The translations under genes and the position numbers were made by a program. From NCBI GenBank assembly GCA_002480735.1, contig DLCS01000114.1, positions 1-8,838 on the forward strand: 8,838 nt of DNA, given 5' to 3'. The DNA is from Bacillaceae bacterium UBA7792. GTDB taxonomy: Bacteria; Bacillota; Bacilli; Bacillales; Cytobacillaceae. Positions 1 to 6,097 of this stretch are shown piece by piece; the stretch's first letter is position 1; every line of letters begins with the position of its first letter. The notes beneath the pieces are model-generated. The model had not been told where the DNA came from, did no database searches, and saw nothing but the letters and a program-made list of their open reading frames with translations.

Positions 1-450
1 ATACCAAGGTCTGGTGGTCGGATCATAATCAGCGGCAAGCCCTTCAGGTCGCGGCTGTATCGTGAAAGTTTTTGCCTCTGTCCCTAAATAGGCATACTGC
101 ATCATATCATTTTGACTCAAAAACCTCTGAAATAGAGTGTTTAGCTTTGTCGGATCACCAGAATAAAGATCATCAAATGAAGAAATGATGTTCAAATCGC
201 TCTTAGCACGAGAAATAAGCGTTTGGACGGATTTCTTTACATTTTCTGTCTCATGATAAATAAGTGTCCCGGCATAATGCTCAGAGAAACCGTTTACATC
301 TCGAAAAACATCCTCCGATAGCCCCTTTGTCAAGTCCTCCGTATGACTAGAGAGTGTCTGAAACGCAAACTGGGTAAAAATGGAGCTTACCGCAATCACT
401 AATATCAAGGTTGATAATACACCAGCAATAAGCTTCGTACGTAGCTTCAC
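1..450 (-). CDS. Membrane receptor with extracellular dCache domain, N-terminal 150 residues (partial)
   Basis: This is the 5' end of a longer gene cut by the left window edge; 150 codons are open without a stop. The GTG start is chosen because AAGGGGG (459-465) lies 8 nt upstream. A basic N-terminus (KLRTK) precedes one hydrophobic segment at about residues 7-27, followed by a presumably extracellular region. The end of the visible part reads DYDPTTRPWY (141-150), a hallmark of dCache_1 ligand-binding domains, in which a YDPR-RPWY-type stretch ends the first part of the membrane-distal pocket. Such domains are found in methyl-accepting chemotaxis proteins, sensor histidine kinases and GGDEF/EAL proteins, and bind small molecules such as amino acids. 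The output domain lies outside the window, so the class cannot be decided; a chemotaxis receptor is my first guess. The receptor architecture is well supported, the specific role is not. Confidence 0.8.
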   Translation of the reverse strand, partial: MKLRTKLIAGVLSTLILVIAVSSIFTQFAFQTLSSHTEDLTKGLSEDVFRDVNGFSEHYAGTLIYHETENVKKSVQTLISRAKSDLNIISSFDDLYSGDPTKLNTLFQRFLSQNDMMQYAYLGTEAKTFTIQPRPEGLAADYDPTTRPWY

Positions 451-458
451 AAAAAATT

Positions 459-465
459 CCCCCTT
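459..465 (-). promoter_or_regulatory. Ribosome binding site for the dCache receptor
   Basis: AAGGGGG on the minus strand, 8 nt before the GTG codon at 448-450. It decides the choice of a GTG start for the partial receptor gene. Confidence 0.75.
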
Positions 466-529
466 AAACCCCTATAAAACTTATCTAATATACTTACATT
501 ATAAAGGAAAAAAGTCCTTACATTATTGA

Positions 530-555
530 AAATTTGTCAAATATCCGACAATTTT
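530..555. repeat. Imperfect inverted repeat upstream of the dCache gene
   Basis: Arms AAATTTGTC (530-538) and GACAATTTT (547-555) are complementary at 8 of 9 positions around an 8-nt spacer. The element lies 80-105 nt upstream of the receptor start and is separate from the terminator of the preceding gene. It could be an operator; there is no T-run beside it that would make it a terminator. I recognise no regulator. Confidence 0.4.
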
Positions 556-584
556 CCTAAAATAAATTCTCTATAATTTCTACA

Positions 585-614
585 TAAAAAAAGCAGACTC
601 TTATTGAATCCGCT
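585..614 (-). terminator. Intrinsic terminator of the 61-residue protein gene
   Basis: On the minus strand a 9-bp stem (arms at 606-614 and 592-600, two G-T wobble pairs) closes a 5-nt loop and is followed by a run of seven T (586-592 region). The stem overlaps the stop codon of the small gene, so transcription is expected to end immediately after it rather than run into the receptor gene. Confidence 0.8.
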
Positions 615-798
615 AATTTTCTTCTTCAAAGAAATCGATCAATTCTTCGAAATTATGAATAACTTTAATGGGACTATGTTCACATTTCATATCTGCTGAA
701 TAAGGAAAAAACTCTAAATAAAAATCGGTCATTTGGCTTGATGTCATAACCTCGGTCTGGAAAATAAGCTCTTCCTCTAATCGTTGTGAATCTTTCAT
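613..798 (-). CDS. Small acidic hypothetical protein, 61 aa
   Basis: I do not recognise this protein. The ATG at 796-798 is preferred over an in-frame GTG three codons upstream, because the AAGGAAGGTGG stretch upstream places its ribosome binding site at proper distance from the ATG and overlaps the GTG. The product is strongly acidic (15 Asp/Glu against 4 Lys/Arg), has no signal peptide or membrane segment, carries a single Cys (39), and ends in a Glu-rich tail EELIDFFEEEN that looks amphipathic and helical. Reality as a gene is supported by the good ribosome binding site and by a terminator exactly at its stop codon. It is flanked by a kinase gene and a receptor gene on the same strand, but both junctions hold terminators, so no operon is implied. 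A cytosolic adaptor or regulator is possible but unproven. Confidence 0.72.
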   Translation of the reverse strand: MKDSQRLEEELIFQTEVMTSSQMTDFYLEFFPYSADMKCEHSPIKVIHNFEELIDFFEEEN

Positions 799-950
799 AA
801 AAACCACCTTCCTTATCGCAAATTAAGGTTCATTTATTAATCAAGCTATTCATGGATTATGAACATTCATTACATTAAACGTGTAACAACAATTCTTAAG
901 TCTATTTTAAAGCGAAAAAAGGCTTCACAACTTATATGGTTTTGACAGTT

Positions 951-988
951 TATTGAAAAATAAAAAAACACTGGAGAAAACCAGTGTT
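951..988 (-). terminator. Intrinsic terminator of the histidine kinase gene
   Basis: A perfect 8-bp stem AACACTGG/CCAGTGTT (967-974 and 981-988) with a 6-nt loop is followed on the minus strand by TTTTTTATTTTT. It lies about 20 nt after the kinase stop codon and separates the kinase from the small acidic protein gene. Confidence 0.88.
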
Positions 989-1007
989 AAAAGCTTAGAT
1001 AAAAACC

Positions 1008-1826
1008 TTACGCATGCATGATATATTCATTAGCGAGCGGTAGTTCGATATAAAAGGTCGTGCCTTCTCCGAGGCGGCTGCGGATTTGAATATCGCCACC
1101 AAAGTCATGAATGATATTTTTGCAAATGATAAGACCGAGTCCCGTACCTGTTGTTTTCGTTGTGAAAAATGGAGTGAACAGGGATGCTATAGTCTCCTGC
1201 GGTATTCCACAGCCATTGTCATGGATACTAATCACCGAGTGAGCTCCCCTAATTTCAGTGCGCATGCATATTCTTCCTTGGATGCGTTCGGAGGCACGAA
1301 TCGCTTCAAAGGCATTTTTCATCATATTAACTAAGACGGCCTTAAGTTGATACTCATCAATAAGAATGCTTGGATTATCTGACGAAGGCACCGTTTTGAT
1401 CGAAATCCCTTGTAAGCTTGCCTCTCCTTCGTAAAGAAGGGCCATCTCCTCAATGAGCTTATTAACAGAAACAATTCTTGTTTCCTTTTTTTGAGGCTTT
1501 GCTGCATTAAGAAATTGAAAAAGAATCTTATTGGCTCTTTCGATCTCATCAAGAGAGATATCTGCATATTCTTCTTTTTGTATGTCAATTAAATAGGGCC
1601 TGACTAGCTGAATAAATCCCTTTATCGTTGTGAGAGGATTACGAATTTCATGAGCAATTCCGGCAGCTAATTTTCCTACACTCTCCAGATAACTAGATTG
1701 TAATGCAAGTTGATCATATTCCTTTTGCAGCTTTGCATATTCTTCACGGCTTTCCTTTAATTTCTGTTTGTACAAATTGAGTCTTCTTCTCATTCGATTT
1801 AATTGTTCAAATTGGTTCGTTGTCAT
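1008..1826 (-). CDS. Orphan soluble sensor histidine kinase (HisKA + HATPase_c), sporulation-kinase-like
   Basis: A complete 272-residue kinase. Residues 1-45 are a charged, probably coiled-coil N-terminus. The H-box follows, with GIAHEIRNPLTT and phospho-acceptor His59, and then the second dimerisation helix. The GHKL ATPase domain shows the N-box (NMMKNAFEAI, with Asn167 and Asn171), G1 (DNGCGIP, Asp203), F-box (FTPFFTTK) and G2 (GTGLGL, 227-232). All catalytic motifs are intact. There is no transmembrane segment, PAS, GAF or other recognisable sensor domain, so input must come through the short helical N-terminus or a partner protein. The H-box resembles that of the Bacillus sporulation kinases (KinA-E), which phosphorylate Spo0F; that target is inference. 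No response regulator gene is adjacent. The start has AAGGATGG 7 nt upstream. The gene has its own promoter and terminator and is thus probably monocistronic. Confidence 0.93.
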   Translation of the reverse strand: MTTNQFEQLNRMRRRLNLYKQKLKESREEYAKLQKEYDQLALQSSYLESVGKLAAGIAHEIRNPLTTIKGFIQLVRPYLIDIQKEEYADISLDEIERANKILFQFLNAAKPQKKETRIVSVNKLIEEMALLYEGEASLQGISIKTVPSSDNPSILIDEYQLKAVLVNMMKNAFEAIRASERIQGRICMRTEIRGAHSVISIHDNGCGIPQETIASLFTPFFTTKTTGTGLGLIICKNIIHDFGGDIQIRSRLGEGTTFYIELPLANEYIMHA

Positions 1827-1833
1827 TTTTCAT

Positions 1834-1841
1834 CCATCCTT
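1834..1841 (-). promoter_or_regulatory. Ribosome binding site of the histidine kinase
   Basis: AAGGATGG on the minus strand, 7 nt before the ATG at 1824-1826. A second, out-of-frame ATG lies between the two and is not expected to be used. Confidence 0.65.
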
Positions 1842-1965
1842 CATCAAAACGATCATTGATTAGTATCATGTTTATGGCGAAAAATATCAGAATATGCATA
1901 AGTTTGCAAAGTTAGGTCTGTTTTCATATAGTGAATTTTTCCTATTTTCAGATTCCTATACATTT

Positions 1966-1994
1966 AGTATACAAAAAGACCTAAATTTTATCAA
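1966..1994 (-). promoter_or_regulatory. Sigma-A-type promoter of the histidine kinase gene
   Basis: On the minus strand TTGATA (1989-1994) and TATACT (1966-1971) are separated by exactly 17 nt. Each hexamer differs from the TTGACA/TATAAT consensus at one position. The start point would fall near 1959, giving a leader of about 130 nt before the kinase ATG. This is the best consensus promoter in the window. Confidence 0.75.
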
Positions 1995-2043
1995 TAAAGA
2001 ACAAAAATATCTTTTTTTCGAACGAACTAAACAATATGAACAT

Positions 2044-2074
2044 AAGAAAAACTAGGCAGTCGATCTGCCTAGTT
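2044..2074 (-). terminator. Intrinsic terminator of plsY
   Basis: A perfect 10-bp stem AACTAGGCAG/CTGCCTAGTT (2050-2059 and 2065-2074) with a 5-nt loop is followed on the minus strand by TTTTCTTATG. It sits directly after the plsY stop codon and insulates the kinase gene from plsY transcription. Confidence 0.87.
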
Positions 2075-2076
2075 GT

Positions 2077-2658
2077 TTAAATCCATTTTACTTTTGGTTC
2101 AGTTTTATTCTTTATGCGCCCGATATTCGCTCGATGGCGGTAAATAACAAAGGTTGCTAAAATTGTGACAACGATAATGAGAGGGAGATCCCTTGTAATT
2201 AAAGAATAAATGAATGCCGCTACTGCAGCTACCATCGAAGAAAGGGAAACGTACTTTGAAAGATACAAGCAAACCATAAATACCCCAACCAAGACGAAAA
2301 ATAGAACGGGGTTGTAGCATAATAGAACTCCACCAGAGGTAGCGACCGCTTTGCCACCTTTAAATGAGGCAAAGATCGGAAACATATGTCCAATAACAGC
2401 TGCCACACCTGCAATCAATGGGTGTAATTCAGGATAAAATAATAGAGGGAGAGCTGTTGCTAGTGTTCCTTTCAAAATATCCGCTAAGGTAACAACGAGA
2501 CCTGCTTTTACTCCTAATATCCGAAAGGTATTTGTAGCTCCTAGATTTCCGCTGCCATGTTCGCGTATATCAATCCCTCGAGTCAGTTTTCCCGCAATGA
2601 GACCTGAGGGGATTGAGCCCAATAGATAAGATAAAATAAGGATAGTAGTAACAATCAT
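2077..2658 (-). CDS. plsY: Glycerol-3-phosphate acyltransferase PlsY
   Basis: PlsY transfers the acyl group from acyl-phosphate (made by PlsX) to the sn-1 position of glycerol-3-phosphate, giving lysophosphatidic acid, the first membrane-bound step of phospholipid synthesis in Gram-positive bacteria. The product is 193 residues, the normal family length, and is an integral membrane protein with several hydrophobic helices. Family motifs are present in order: GSIPSGL near the N-terminus, then [14 protein letters not shown], then [17 protein letters not shown], and near the C-terminus HRANIGRI followed by a GxE/K-type TEPK. The ATG at 2656-2658 is chosen because AAAGGAG (2667-2673) is 8 nt upstream and the protein then begins at the usual first helix; a longer frame reaching 2745 adds residues without family support. 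It is divergent from the GH18 gene. From memory the B. subtilis orthologue (formerly yneS) sits next to yneT and parE, as here except for two intervening genes. Confidence 0.96.
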   Translation of the reverse strand: MIVTTILILSYLLGSIPSGLIAGKLTRGIDIREHGSGNLGATNTFRILGVKAGLVVTLADILKGTLATALPLLFYPELHPLIAGVAAVIGHMFPIFASFKGGKAVATSGGVLLCYNPVLFFVLVGVFMVCLYLSKYVSLSSMVAAVAAFIYSLITRDLPLIIVVTILATFVIYRHRANIGRIKNKTEPKVKWI

Positions 2659-2666
2659 GCATTTTA

Positions 2667-2673
2667 CTCCTTT
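2667..2673 (-). promoter_or_regulatory. Ribosome binding site of plsY
   Basis: AAAGGAG on the minus strand, 8 nt before the ATG at 2656-2658. It selects the internal start over the longer open frame. Confidence 0.85.
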
Positions 2674-2708
2674 ACTAGAAGGACTGGTTCCATTTTTATA
2701 GTGTTTAT

Positions 2709-2717
2709 ATTGTAACA
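2709..2717 (-). promoter_or_regulatory. Candidate extended -10 promoter of plsY
   Basis: On the minus strand TGTTACAAT combines a TGn extension with a -10 hexamer TACAAT (2709-2714). No good -35 hexamer is seen 16-18 nt upstream, as is tolerated for extended -10 promoters. The start point would be near 2702, about 44 nt before the plsY ATG. Confidence 0.4.
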
Positions 2718-2848
2718 TGGTTGATTCGTAAAACTCCATATTCAAAAGGAAATCGAGCGAAAAAAATCCTACACCCCCATTTTATACCAAAAAGACAAAA
2801 TGAAACCTTCTGGATGAAATTGTCGTTTAGTTATATGGGGAAGGCTAT

Positions 2849-2862
2849 AAATTTCGAAATTT
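2849..2862. repeat. 14-bp perfect palindrome in the plsY/GH18 divergent region
   Basis: AAATTTCGAAATTT reads the same on both strands. It lies 55 nt upstream of the GH18 start and about 190 nt upstream of the plsY start. It is a plausible dimeric-regulator site, but its AT-rich arms make chance possible and no regulator is recognised. Confidence 0.4.
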
Positions 2863-2903
2863 TCCTTTTCAAGGATAGATTCATTCGTTACGATTAAGAG
2901 AGA

Positions 2904-2909
2904 GAGGAG
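2904..2909 (+). promoter_or_regulatory. Ribosome binding site of the GH18 gene
   Basis: GAGGAG ends 7 nt before the ATG at 2917-2919 and supports that start over the nearby ATG at 2912 region in another frame. Confidence 0.75.
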
Positions 2910-2916
2910 AAGTGAA

Positions 2917-4632
2917 ATGGCTCGAGTTGAATACCATAAAAAGAAAACTTTCAAAAAAGGGTGGATCTTCGGCGGCCTGTTCATCGCCCTTTGTTTGGTT
3001 ATATCTAGTATTCTATTATTTTTATACCCATTTGCATCGAAGGAGAAGGTACCGTATTTTTCAGGAAGCAACCCGATTCTCTTTGAAGGGAAACAGGTCG
3101 GGAATGCTCTTATAGATGGGGAAAGCGTCTATGTTCCACTAAGCTTCATGCAGGAAAAGATTGATGATGGAATCATTTATGATGAAAAGTCCCATTCCAT
3201 TATTATTACGACTGCAGATAAAGTTGTACAAATACCCACGGAATCCTTAACCTATTATGTCAACGAAAAACCCGTCAAGCTTCATTTCTCACCGATAAAG
3301 GATGAAGCAGGAGAGCTATATTTGGCATTGGAACCTATTCTAGCCTATTACCCGATTCAATATTCTATTCTTAAGGATACGAATGCCATTTGGATCCAAA
3401 AGGATGGCGAGGGGCTCACCTATGGAACCATCAAAGGAAAGGATGTCAATGAGGAGAAGCTCCGTTTAAGGACAGATGCAACCCTTCAATCCTCCTACAC
3501 CGTTCAATTAAATGAGAGCGATCAGGTGTATATCGAGGGTGAAAAGGAAGATTACTATTTTGTTCGAAACAAAGCTGGAGTGGCAGGTTATATCCATCAA
3601 AACCTCGTCAAACAAGGGAAAAAGGAAGAAATCATGGTGAAAAGAGAACAAAAGCAAGCATCCCTTCCGAAAATTGATGGCCCGATTCAGCTAACCTGGG
3701 AAGCCGTTTATACAAAAAATCCGAGTACGGACAAGATCCCACATATGCCAGGAGTGAATGTTGTTTCACCAACCTGGTTTGAATTAGCAAATGAAAGCGG
3801 GGATATTAAGAACCTAGGTTCATTGTCCTATGTCAATTGGGCTAAGGGGAAGGGCTATCAGGTTTGGGGACTATTTTCCAATGCCTTTGATCCCGATTTA
3901 ACGTACAAAGCATTTAAGGATTTTGAGACAAGGCAAAAGATGATCCGTGAACTCCTTCATTATAGTCAAATGTATCATTTGGACGGGATTAATGTAGACA
4001 TTGAAAATGTCAATCCAGAACACGGCCCACTAGTCACACAGTTTATTCGTGAGGCCACACCTTATTTTCATGAGGCAGGACTTATCGTCTCCATGGATAT
4101 CACTTTTATCGCAGGCGGTAATTACTCTGCCTTCTACGAAAGAGAGAAGCTTGCAAAAATTGTCGATTATTTAGCTGTAATGGCCTATGATGAGCATTGG
4201 GGGTCCTCACCTAAAGCAGGCAGTGTGGCTAGCCTTCCATGGGTGGAGAACAATCTTCAAAAGCTTTTAGAACTGGTACCGAATGAAAAGCTCATTCTTG
4301 GAGTTCCGTTATACACAAGGCTTTGGGAGGTCAAGGATAGTGGGGAAGTTTCATCCAAGGCGTTGTCCATGGCAGAGGTGAAGGAGTGGCTCGAAACTCA
4401 TCAGCTAACGCCGGTCTATGACGAGGCGAGCGGACAAAATTATGCTGAGCTCTATGTCGCTGAGGAGCAAGCGACCTACAAAATTTGGCTCGAGGATGAA
4501 CTATCTTTAAAAAAGAGAGTGGAGATCGCATCAAAATACGAGCTTGCTGGGGTCGGCAGCTGGTCCAGATATTTCGCTGATGAAACAGCTTGGGTCGCTT
4601 TGAATATGAAGAGTCAAGTAACACAAAAATAG
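2917..4632 (+). CDS. Membrane-anchored GH18 family glycosyl hydrolase with Cu-amine-oxidase-like and SH3 modules
   Basis: A 571-residue protein with a basic N-terminus (KKKTFKKG) and one hydrophobic segment at about 16-38, which acts as an anchor or uncleaved signal, so the rest is probably outside the membrane. Residues about 50-165 resemble a copper-amine-oxidase N-terminal-like domain (NPILFEGKQV, VYVPLSFM, repeated strand-rich units). Residues about 181-233 form a bacterial SH3 module (LRLRTDATL to AGYIHQNLV), often a cell-wall binder. Residues about 255-565 are a GH18 TIM barrel with catalytic stretch DGINVDIE (356-363) and general acid Glu363, then MAYDEHW and a late GVGSWSRY. This architecture matches Bacillus spore and envelope GH18 proteins of the YdhD/YvbX/SleL group, which are expected to act on N-acetylglucosamine links of peptidoglycan or cortex. 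The second Asp of the usual DxxDxDxE motif is Asn359. Substrate and timing are inferred. Confidence 0.9.
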   Translation: MARVEYHKKKTFKKGWIFGGLFIALCLVISSILLFLYPFASKEKVPYFSGSNPILFEGKQVGNALIDGESVYVPLSFMQEKIDDGIIYDEKSHSIIITTADKVVQIPTESLTYYVNEKPVKLHFSPIKDEAGELYLALEPILAYYPIQYSILKDTNAIWIQKDGEGLTYGTIKGKDVNEEKLRLRTDATLQSSYTVQLNESDQVYIEGEKEDYYFVRNKAGVAGYIHQNLVKQGKKEEIMVKREQKQASLPKIDGPIQLTWEAVYTKNPSTDKIPHMPGVNVVSPTWFELANESGDIKNLGSLSYVNWAKGKGYQVWGLFSNAFDPDLTYKAFKDFETRQKMIRELLHYSQMYHLDGINVDIENVNPEHGPLVTQFIREATPYFHEAGLIVSMDITFIAGGNYSAFYEREKLAKIVDYLAVMAYDEHWGSSPKAGSVASLPWVENNLQKLLELVPNEKLILGVPLYTRLWEVKDSGEVSSKALSMAEVKEWLETHQLTPVYDEASGQNYAELYVAEEQATYKIWLEDELSLKKRVEIASKYELAGVGSWSRYFADETAWVALNMKSQVTQK

Positions 4633-4635
4633 TTT

Positions 4636-4680
4636 CAAAGGGCTGGGAGCTTATCCTAGCCCTTTGTATTTGGAATTTTA
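4636..4680 (+). terminator. Intrinsic terminator of the GH18 gene
   Basis: A 13-bp stem (4636-4648 with 4654-4666, one G-T wobble) and a 5-nt loop are followed by the T-rich TATTTGGAATTTTA. The T-tract is interrupted, so termination may be incomplete, but the stem is the longest in the window. It starts 4 nt after the stop codon. Confidence 0.78.
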
Positions 4681-4699
4681 TTTAAATGTCCTGTATGAT
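4670..4699 (+). promoter_or_regulatory. Candidate sigma-A promoter of the NCS2 permease
   Basis: TTGGAA (4670-4675) and TATGAT (4694-4699) are separated by 18 nt, with a TG just before the -10. It lies right behind the GH18 terminator; the start point near 4706 would give a leader of about 30 nt. The -35 matches only four of six consensus positions. Confidence 0.42.
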
Positions 4700-4735
4700 G
4701 GTAAGGTACATTTTTTAAGTGAATGGAAGATGCAT

Positions 4736-6025
4736 ATGAAGACAACGATATCAGGCTTTCAGTGGATGGCGTTTATGATTGCAGGATCCATTGTTGCCCC
4801 CATTGCCATTGCCGACCTATTTGGTCTATCACCAGTTGAAACAACTGGTCTTGTTCAAAGAACGATGTTTGTACTCGGTCTTTCAAGCCTCTTACAGGGG
4901 TTGGTTGGACATCGCTTACCCATTAACGAAGGGCCAGCTGGATTATGGTGGGGGGTTTTTGCAATCTATGCGGGCCTTAGCACAACGCTTTTTTCCTCCA
5001 ACATGGAAACACTAAGAGGACTGGAAGGAGCGATGATTGTAAGCGGGGTCGCATTCATTCTATTAAGCCTCTTCAAGCTGATCCAAAAGGTAGCAACCCT
5101 TTTTACCCCAGTAGTATTGGGTGTCTATTTGCTATTACTTGTCTTACAGCTAAGCGGCTCCTTCATTAACGGAATGCTTGGTGTTGGCTATAGACAGGAT
5201 GGTGTAGACTTACCAATCGGACTGTTTTCTTTAATTCTCATTTTATTTACGTTTTATCTATCGAGACATCGAATTACTTGGGTAAGTCAATATTCCATCT
5301 TGATTAGTTTGGCAGCTGGATGGCTTATTTTTTCATTACTCGGGTTTTCAAAACCAATTGAATTTCAAACGGATAAGCTGATTCATTTGCCTACGTTTTT
5401 TGAATTTGGTCGTCCGATCTTTGATTCCGGGATGATCACAACGGCGATATTCGTGACGATGCTTTTGTTAACAAACATGATCGCCAGTATTCAAGTGGTG
5501 GACGATATTGTTTCCAAGAGCGAAAAGCAGGAAGGAAGAAAAGTCAGCTACTCAAGAGCAGGCTTCGTTTCGGGGATAAATCAGCTGCTCGGCGGTAGTT
5601 TCTCAGCGATTGGCCCAGTACCAATATCTGGGGCAGCTGGATTTATTGCAACCACCAACTTGACATCCATCTTGCCCTTTTTACTTGGTTCGATATTTAT
5701 CCTGATCTCCAGTCTATCGCCACAGATAATGACCATTTTTGCGGCATTGCCAACACCGGTTGGCTATGCTGTAACCTTCGTAGTATTTGCAAATATGATT
5801 CGCCTGTCATTTTTTCAATTTGATCAGGAAAAGGATACGGATCGTATTCGCCTAGTGATTGGGATTTCATTAATGATCGGTGTAGGGGCGATGTTTGTTC
5901 CATCTGCCGCTTACAAGGATGTTCCACCGATTTTGACATCCCTGCTGAATAATGGACTTGTTCTTGGATCATTGACCGCCATTATTGTCGATCAATTAAC
6001 CAGAAAAAACCGCAAATCCAAATAA
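4736..6025 (+). CDS. Divergent NCS2-family nucleobase (xanthine/uracil) permease
   Basis: A polytopic membrane protein of 429 residues from the chosen ATG, the usual length for nucleobase:cation symporter-2 (UraA/XanQ/PbuX) proteins, with roughly 12-14 hydrophobic segments. The N-terminal pattern GFQWMAFMIAGSIVAPIAIA followed by GLSSLLQGLVGHRLPINEGPA fits the NCS2 start (lQh-G-iv-P, then Q-x4-G-rlPi). The expected QNxG substrate motif of TM10 is replaced by PISGAAGFIATTN (296-308), and the region matching TM8 (TNMIASIQVVDD) lacks an obvious counterpart of the substrate-binding Glu. It may therefore belong to a divergent branch such as that of B. subtilis YwdJ (from memory). Substrate is unknown. 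The frame is open upstream to 4664, but that runs into the terminator; ATG 4730 and ATG 4736 are the realistic starts, and GGAAG (4725-4729) fits 4736 best. No terminator is seen before the next gene. Confidence 0.85.
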   Translation: MKTTISGFQWMAFMIAGSIVAPIAIADLFGLSPVETTGLVQRTMFVLGLSSLLQGLVGHRLPINEGPAGLWWGVFAIYAGLSTTLFSSNMETLRGLEGAMIVSGVAFILLSLFKLIQKVATLFTPVVLGVYLLLLVLQLSGSFINGMLGVGYRQDGVDLPIGLFSLILILFTFYLSRHRITWVSQYSILISLAAGWLIFSLLGFSKPIEFQTDKLIHLPTFFEFGRPIFDSGMITTAIFVTMLLLTNMIASIQVVDDIVSKSEKQEGRKVSYSRAGFVSGINQLLGGSFSAIGPVPISGAAGFIATTNLTSILPFLLGSIFILISSLSPQIMTIFAALPTPVGYAVTFVVFANMIRLSFFQFDQEKDTDRIRLVIGISLMIGVGAMFVPSAAYKDVPPILTSLLNNGLVLGSLTAIIVDQLTRKNRKSK

Positions 6026-6083
6026 TGCTAGAAGTTTCAATCTATTAAAAGTAAAATAAAGATTAACTGACAGTTCAATGATT

Positions 6084-6089
6084 GGAGGA
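6084..6089 (+). promoter_or_regulatory. Ribosome binding site of the yneT-like gene
   Basis: GGAGGA with 8 nt to the ATG at 6098. It is a strong site just after an 11-bp symmetric element AACTG-A-CAGTT (6065-6075). Confidence 0.85.
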
Positions 6090-6097
6090 AATTAAAG

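Noticed and set aside
498..503. Perfect TATAAT on the minus strand upstream of the dCache gene.
   Set aside because: No -35 hexamer or TG extension is found at proper spacing, so the match in AT-rich DNA is not enough for a promoter call.
873..888. A parS-like sequence (TGTTNCACGT half on the minus strand).
   Set aside because: Only 12 of 16 positions match the Spo0J parS consensus and the second half-site is lost, so ParB binding is unlikely.
2659..2745. N-terminal extension of plsY by 29 codons.
   Set aside because: A strong AAAGGAG lies inside the extension and fits the internal ATG, and PlsY proteins begin at the first helix. The extension also overlaps the candidate promoter.
2825..2848. 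Sigma-B-like pair GTTTAG-N12-GGCTAT upstream of the GH18 gene.
   Set aside because: Both boxes have mismatches, including in the important GGG of the -10; too weak to call as a promoter.
2769..3071. Open frame of 100 codons on the minus strand across the divergent region.
   Set aside because: It overlaps the start of the well-supported GH18 gene and the control region, with no ribosome binding site or family features.
4664..4735. Longer permease start at TTG 4664.
   Set aside because: It would lie inside the GH18 terminator and over the candidate promoter, and NCS2 proteins normally begin close to the motif that follows the ATG at 4736.
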